Part shown: one piece after another, positions 57,486 through 64,000 of the stretch
Layout: each line of letters begins with the position of its first letter
Numbering within the stretch: position 1 is the first letter of the stretch
Assembly: GCA_008933995.1 (NCBI GenBank)
Contig: WARS01000016.1
Location: 5,990,215 to 6,054,214 of the forward strand
Direction of reading: 5' to 3'
Source of the DNA: Datnioides undecimradiatus
Lineage: Eukaryota > Chordata > Actinopteri > Lobotiformes > Datnioididae
DNA: 64,000 nucleotides
Position numbers and translations under genes: made by a program
Notes under the pieces: generated by a model
What the model saw: only the letters and a program-made list of their open reading frames with translations
What the model was told of the DNA's origin: nothing
Database searches by the model: none

Positions 57486-60400
57486 TGAAAATGTCATACC
57501 TAAGGAAACTGACATTGTTGACAATCTAATCTGGCATGGCATTATTGCTGTAGAGCAGGAACACTCAGCAATGTACATCCAAACATCATGCCATTGAAAT
57601 ATGTAGTGTGAGAGACGGCAACAGTAAGCAAATGGTTTTGTGGAAAGTTTTCCCTGCTCAGGCAACAAGGAGGCATATGAATCCTGCCGCCCCTGCTGGG
57701 AAAGGTTGGCACCAAATATCCAACCTCTGTCCTTTGTCGTTCATGTGATAAAGCCATGTTTTGGACGACTCAGAGAGAGAGAGAGAGAGAGAGAGACCAG
57801 TAGGTACATAATGCTGTATCCACTGAAGGTTTTTGTCAAAAGGTTTGGAAAATGCATACGTGCAATATAAACAGTGAAACTGTCTCAACTTCTGTGCTTA
57901 CTCTCTAGCCCCATCTGCAGTTTTCATGAAGTATCAAATCAACGCTATATTAAATTACATGGAAAAGCACCCTGACACAAAGAGCCAAAGTAAAATGAGA
58001 AAACACAAATTAAGAAGAAAAGTCATGATTCTCTCTTTGACCTTAGTATATCTGTATCTGCGGATGTGTTCGGCAACAAAACAGACAAAACAGATCAACA
58101 CTGCACTTTAGTAAGCAAAGCGCAGCGCGGACACTGGGTTTGTGTGTCCAGAGCAGCCGCTGTGTCTGGGTTAGGGTTTAACAAACCGAGTGACTTTTGG
58201 CCCCTGAAGCCCCATTGGGGTGACATCCTGGGGGGTTAGAGGCTGCTCCCTGTTGAGTTTGCCCCTTGACCCCCGAGCCCTCCGTCACTCCTCCGCAGTC
58301 GGCCGTCTAGTTGCCGACGCGGAGGGGAGGAGGCGCTCCAGAATAAAGACAAAGTTAATCAGCCAGCGAGAGATTCTATCTGTGTCTTCACAGAGCGATG
58401 GAGAAGAAAAACAGGACGGCCAGCTCGCTTGCGTTGAGTGATGTGTCCTGATGGTCCGTACTGGTTTGTGTGTGTATTGGGTGTTCACTGCTGTTTATGT
58501 GTATGTGCATCCATTGAGGGCCTGTATTGGCCAATTGGAGATAAAGAGTCTTAAGAGTAATTAAGCTCTGGGCTGGCTGCGGTCCTCATTAACACTGACG
58601 ACCTTATGGCATGACAACAGGCCCACTATCACTCTAACGATGGCCAACGAACTGACCCATCAGATCACAATCGACACTCATACACACACACACACAGACA
58701 CTGGACTACACCCCAAAAAATTCAGACATCTCGGCACACACACACACCTCAACCTCAAGCTGAACGTCTCACCTCCTCTCTACTCCCTATCCGTTTCAGT
58801 GAGGATGTATTAAAGGAAAACTATGGATAACACTACCTGGGTCACATTTTTGTAGCTCTAGCAGTCAGTTCAGTTAGTTTAGTGGTAATACTCTCCTCAC
58901 AGAACGTCACGGCACCACAATTAGGTCCAAGTGTTCATGAAAGAATCACAAACTTTCCTCAAAGTTACAGAAATAAAAGAAAAACCATAACCATAAATGC
59001 ACAAGGTCAATAACATTTCAGATGTGTGACAATGTTTCGGGCAACGGTGTAGGTAAACTTGATGTGATCCTGCTCAACATCTCTGCCAAACATTCTGCCT
59101 TCCCAGATAATCAGTCAAGTTTGAGACAGTCTTGACTGGACAGTCTGTTTAAGTTTGCTTTTGGTTAATCAGGTGAATTTAATACCTGATAAATCAAGTT
59201 ACTTCATCACATCACGAAAAAAATCCAATACTACCACACAGCAGCTCTGCTGTGCTCAAAGGTCCAGTGCAAGCAGATACATTGTAAGGAAAGCTGCCGT
59301 AGTATTTGTATGCATATGAGTATTTGTCCAAGGGTACCTGTGCACAGTGCGATAACAGTCAGCTCAGGGGATAACAAACAGTCTGTTTTATGATGCACTG
59401 TTTCTCTTCACAACTTTTATCAGAGAGGAAGCTCTTTATCTGGAAGTCCTGGTCAGGAGATGATGGGAGAGGAAGAAGAAAGTGAAAATTCAGGAGGGGA
59501 GGAGAGGCCGAAGCTTCCTCTGTAGTCGTAAAGATCACAGCCAACTAGAAAGACAGTGACTACTATGACAGCAGCAATAAGAGCAGCACTGCAGTTTAAC
59601 CTTCCCCGAGCAACACACTCACCCACAGTGCACAAGGAGGAGACTAGTACTTTCGTATTTAATAATCTGATTATTGACTTTAACTCTTCAGTCATCCTGA
59701 ACATTGAACAGCACCTGTTCATTGTGTGTCCAACCACACAATAAAAAGAACAGAAAGTGAAAGATCTTGAGAGGCAGGATCATTGAAACTGCTCAGGTCA
59801 ATAGCAAGGTTGGCTATAATGTAAACATTTGCTACACCTCACTTACTATAAAAATACAAAAAATAAAACAAACAGATAAAAACAAAAGAATCTTTATATT
59901 AACATGCACTGAAATATTGTATGAGCATTACTGAACGAAGCCTGAAAGCAACTCACTGCCAAACGACTGCTTCAATATGACCGCTGTACACATCCCAAAT
60001 AAAGAGCTTAAATGCAGACATACAATTGTAATAGTCCAGGAATTGTAAACTTTGACATGGATCAACAACTGCTATCTAATCAGAGATGCAAAGCTGAATA
60101 CAAATCTGAGAGGACACTCAATCAAACTTTCAATTGTTTAGTTTCAAGCTGCAAGGGCCCAGGGTCTACACAAGTGCCTGTGCAAGGGTAAAGGTACTTT
60201 ATAGTGGGGCTTGCAACCCTAAACATCTCTTATGGGTGAAGTACTTGCAACATTTTATATCAGCAACAATTTTTTTAAAAAGTCCAAATGGTTTTGATAA
60301 GTCGACGTGGATTTATAAAATAAAAAATGTGATGGATAGACCGGCAAGAAGGTGTAGTGGCGCACGTAAATGCTGCAGACTAACTTGCTTCATCTCTGCA

Positions 60401-62820
60401 GGTTTTTAGGAAAGTAGCTCCAGGTACTAAATGTTCTCGAGACTTCTGGGTGAAAACGTGACTACCAAATATGTCTACTAAGTCATTTTCATCATTTAAT
60501 AACTATTTAAGTCATTTTTAAAACAAAATATCAAACATCATCCAGTTCCAGCGTGTCAAATGCGAGGATTTTGCTGTGTGTCTCGTTTTTTTTTTAATCA
60601 TCATAAACTGAAACTCTCTGGGTTATGGGCTGTAGATGGAACAAGTCATTTGAGGATGTTGCGTTGGACTGCAATAGGCGATCACTTTATGAATTAAACT
60701 TTTACATGGGCACAATTTTTTTCAGTACCTGAAAAGTAGTGAAGCTCTGTGCCAACACTCATTAGTACGTGCCAAAGAATAACCTTTCAAAGTGGAGCAA
60801 GGTTCAGTTTACTGTGAAGCCCTGCCAAGGTACTGAAGCAGTTTAATAGGAGGTTGCCCTCTGTGTGTGTGCGCCTCGTAGGGGAGTGTTTGAGCAGGCT
60901 GGGTAATCCCTGTAAGGACGTATAATCCCCAGGAAGAGCAAATATTACAACACGCACTACTCAGTCACACAGAAAACCTGGTGAGGAGAATTTGGTGCGA
61001 CTCACTTGTTTCTGTTTTGAAGGGCAGACCGAGCGAAACAGAGACAGACAGAGAGAAACTGAGATTTGGCAACAGTTGGATGCAGTGGATACCAGGTGGC
61101 TCTGAATGACAATTGAGACCAAATTAGCATATTCAAATAGGGAAAATAAAAGTTTTTAAAAGACAATAGCAGCTGATATGCAAAGCGCAGCTCGCCACTG
61201 AGACGAACTACATACCTCGGCTGAGTGTTTGCGGCAGGATGAATGTGTGTGTGTACGCGAGTGTATGTGTTTGTACGTTAGCCAAATCCATGAGGAATCC
61301 CTGTCATTTCAGGCGACATTTTTGCAAACACCATAAAGCAATAAAGGCAACATTTCCAAAGACATGATGACACTGGCACGTACACACACATAACACTAAA
61401 AAAACACACAAGTGGAGGGACTCTGGCATCTTCTGTCCATTTTTGAGGGCTACAGAGAGCTGTCGGTCCAGATGCTTGTTCAAAGTCTCTGTGACTATTT
61501 TGAGCCCCAGGTCCATTAGTGTCCTGCTGCTTCTCTAATCCTCATTCACATGCAATGGCTGACATTTCATCTTAATGTGTTAATTCATTAGCTGGGTGCT
61601 GAATGGAGAGTCTCAGTCCACAGAGACGACCGTAAGCAGACACGCTAATGAGTCCCCACACTTTGCAAAAGCCACCGGTGACCACGGGGCTACTGCCAAG
61701 TGAACTGGGTTACCTGCTGCAAGAAAATCCCCTGGTATACCACCGACCGACAGCCTGCATGAGAAGTAGGAGTGGGCATTGTTTGAATATTTGGATACTA
61801 GTGTAGATGCAATAGCAACGATTCTGTACCAAGTTTATGTTTTCTGCAAAAAAAAAAAAACAACTTTTAAATTAAAATTTAACAAAAGAGGCCACATTTC
61901 TCAAATGCTGAATGTCTAAACAAAATCTGTCGTGCACCTACTTAACCTAAACAAAGTGGTCAAACCAAATAAACTAGGTTTTACATCTGATAAGAACATT
62001 TATGCAAGCAAAACTGAGGTTCTGGCATATAAATATTTAAAATTATGATCAAGCTTTAACTGCAATGTTGCAGGCACATTTAGGTCAGACATGTTGCTAA
62101 TGACAAGATGCTACCCAGGTGAAAATAACCAACTGAACTAAACCTTTGAGTGTTTCATTAAAGAACCAGAGTGATTTTTACAGAAGACACTTCAACAGTA
62201 ACAGCAAGGAGTCCCTCCCCACAAAGAAAGACGCTGGTGCAAACAGACAGAGACAGCATCCCAGACAGACAGACAGAGTCAGAGGACTGTTAGTCCAACG
62301 CATCACTGGGTTTCATTCAGTCACGGCCCTGGCCCCGAAATGCTTGGTGCAAACACCCCCCTCCTCCGCCACCGCCAATACAGCCCCACAACCCAAAAGC
62401 CCCAGATGTGTGTGTCCTCCTCAGTGCGGGGGTAGGGGACAACTGAGGGAGGAGGGAGCTGACTCTGAAACCTGCTCCGTTCAGCTGCACCTTCTTAAAT
62501 ATTTGCTCTAATGTTAGAAGTGAAACGTCCACATTGCCTGCAGATTCTGCTTTCTTTAAATATTTCAATCCCCTGTAGTGACACGCACGCGCTCATCGAT
62601 GCATACACAAAATGCAGCATGCAGGAGAGTGCGTGTTCAAGGGGCAGTTAGAGGGTAGGGAGGGGGTTTCCTGTCGCTTGAATTACCCTCTACATGTGGG
62701 GTCAATATGTGCAATGCTTAAGTGTGTGTGTGTGTGTGTGTGCTTGTGAGTGTGTGTGTCTCAGGGGTTGAGGTGGGGGCTGCTGTGGGAGCTACACCCC
62801 TTCATACTCCCCCCTCCTAC
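57486..62820. other. SMIM31-APELA intergenic region
   Basis: No recognised coding exon. Contents: a (GA)n tract (57772-57796); a possible conserved non-coding block at 58527-58620; an unassigned minus-strand frame with one hydrophobic segment at 59453-59737; a POU/SOX-like motif cluster at 61123-61185. The last 3 kb could hold apela regulatory DNA. Confidence 0.45.
57772..57796. repeat. (GA)12 tract
   Basis: Perfect GA dinucleotide run. Confidence 0.9.
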
Positions 62821-62830
62821 TAAAAGCCCA

Positions 62831-62837
62831 TATAAAG
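62831..62837 (+). promoter_or_regulatory. TATA box of apela
   Basis: TATAAAG within CCCATATAAAGGAC, about 310 bases upstream of the apela ATG. A transcription start is expected near 62860-62866, which would give a 5' untranslated region of about 280 bases continuous with the first coding exon. A (GT)n tract at 62721-62740 lies just upstream. A focused TATA promoter fits a strongly stage-regulated gene. Confidence 0.65.
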
Positions 62838-63144
62838 GACATGGGGGGGAAAGGCACCTTTGTCACTTAGCTCTCAGACACAGAGACAATCACACTCTCA
62901 CTGGACACACAAACACTTTGGACACGCACATTCCTCAGGGACATACTGATTATCCTGAGAACAGGGGTACTTGATTCACTGCTGGATTCTTCCATGGTGC
63001 ATCTTCAGGACTGAAACAAGGAGGAGACCCAGAGACCTGAACCACACTGAGCATCATCACTCCAGCTCAGAGCCACAAGGACTCTCCATACTTTTGGAAA
63101 TTTATCATTGCCTAAGCTCTTGAGAAGAGAACTCCTGCCCAGCC

Positions 63145-63220
63145 ATGAGGGTCTTCAGCCTCATCTACCTGCTCCTCCTGCTCGTAGCCGTTGTAGCCCC
63201 GATCTCCTCCGCCAGACCAG
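63145..63220 (+). CDS. apela: APELA (Elabela/Toddler) first coding exon, partial gene
   Basis: Apela is a secreted peptide hormone that activates the apelin receptor and guides early mesendoderm movement and heart development in fish. This exon encodes MRVFSLIYLLLLLVAVVAPI then SSARP plus one base (phase 1), followed by donor CCAG/GTAAGC. It is a signal peptide with cleavage predicted around Ser-Ser-Ala. It begins Met-Arg, as the family does, and aligns with the zebrafish start MRFFHPLYLLLLLL. The conserved basic C-terminal hormone segment is not in the remaining 780 bases, so the following exon or exons lie beyond 64000. If the donor is read through, a stop occurs after 12 more codons, which confirms splicing is needed. 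SMIM31 upstream in the same orientation matches the human order. Confidence 0.9.
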
Positions 63221-64000
63221 GTAAGCATCTCCGACATCTTCCAGACAGGTGTCCTTAAAAACAAGGCAAGAGAGCTCAAACAAAGTTCTATATCACTGCG
63301 CAACGTACATTAAATTGGAGGTAACCATAGCAACAGTCCTGCTTTTCGCTAGCTCAACTCTCAAAGAAACTGACATATTTACACATTTAAGTGACTAAAA
63401 ACTTAAAATAAATTAAATATTAATGGTATAGGAGTAATGCAGCTTTCTAACTAATGTACAAATTCTAAAACGCTGACGAGTCGTTCACGTTCCACAATTA
63501 TGCGAACTAAAGAGGAAAGCCGTTACCGTGAGCCCCCGAGTAAAGAAACCGACAGTGTCAACAAACGGTGGCAAAAGAGCTGCAAAGCCAGCCTCGCTGT
63601 CGTCACATCTAAATTAAATGAAACCAAGTGCTTATTAGCACGACGGCGGTGGAATAAGAAAAAGCTAAATTGAGTTTGTTTGTGGTTTTATGCCATCAGT
63701 TGAGCATAAAATTAGTAACTTGTCCAGGCTTATTTTACGCTTTTCCGATGCGAAAAGACACGTTTAATTACCGTGGAATAATATGTTAAAATGATATATG
63801 AATATGAATGAATATCGTTTAAGGTGTTTAATTAAGAGGTTAATTTCCCCAACTTTACCTGAACGCAGCACTGGCATAACTTGTGGTGTGTGCGGGTTTA
63901 AATGTAAACAGTAAAATTTAGGATTCATATTTTAATCTTTTTTTTTTTTTTTTTAAATACGACCACAGACGAGCACACTCTTTGATAAATGTTTTGCGAA
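63221..64000 (+). other. apela first intron (start)
   Basis: AT-rich sequence with a T16 run near 63939-63954. I looked for the basic, two-cysteine hormone exon in all frames and did not see it. Confidence 0.6.

Noticed and set aside
59453..59737. Minus-strand frame with a hydrophobic segment (AALIAAVIVVTVFLVG); on the plus strand DFNSSVILNIEQHL vaguely resembles a LINE reverse transcriptase motif
   Set aside because: The frame has no clear ATG or splice context, and the reverse transcriptase likeness is too weak and short to call.
1..64000. CRISPR arrays, prokaryotic operons, phage or viral cassettes
   Set aside because: Intron-exon structure, vertebrate gene families and microsatellites show a eukaryotic chromosome; no repeat-spacer arrays or intact retroviral genes were seen.

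Overview
The window is vertebrate, almost certainly teleost, nuclear DNA. Genes are split into small exons with GT/AG introns. Long (CA)n microsatellites are frequent. Several fish-type short transposon families recur (hAT-like, PIF/Harbinger-like and TA-flanked MITEs). Five protein genes are recognisable by protein family, plus one apparent paralogue. Most open frames in the window are chance or antisense shadows.

Layout. 1-27.7 kb: no coding exon that I can recognise. It holds MITEs, a decayed LINE-like stretch (about 20.3-21.3 kb, with a second piece at 21.8 kb) and one CpG-containing, promoter-like patch (about 16.4-17.5 kb). 27.8-32.2 kb (minus): TMEM154, a type I membrane protein with an acidic ectodomain. 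35.6-37.3 kb (plus): TMA16, a nuclear factor of 60S ribosome assembly, complete in seven coding exons. 38.7-50.9 kb (minus): MARCHF1 (march1), a membrane RING-CH E3 ubiquitin ligase, complete in six constitutive coding exons plus a large in-frame cassette exon. 53.6-57.2 kb (plus): two exons of identical length and phase, each encoding a small one-pass membrane protein. The downstream one is SMIM31; the upstream one looks like a tandem paralogue or an alternative first exon. 62.8-64 kb (plus): TATA promoter and first coding exon of apela (Elabela/Toddler), the apelin-receptor peptide hormone; its mature-peptide exon lies beyond the window.

The order and orientation TMA16(+), MARCHF1(-), SMIM31(+), APELA(+) is, from memory, that of human chromosome 4q32, which supports the calls. 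TMEM154 lies elsewhere on human 4q, so its position beside TMA16 marks a rearrangement between the lineages. The genes do not form a pathway; they share a neighbourhood. The most interesting points are the duplicated SMIM31-type exon, the MARCHF1 cassette exon that brings its own copy of the first zinc ligand, and the phase-symmetric, skippable ectodomain exons of TMEM154.

All splice junctions were placed by eye from GT/AG sites and reading-frame continuity. Family matches are from memory, without a database search.
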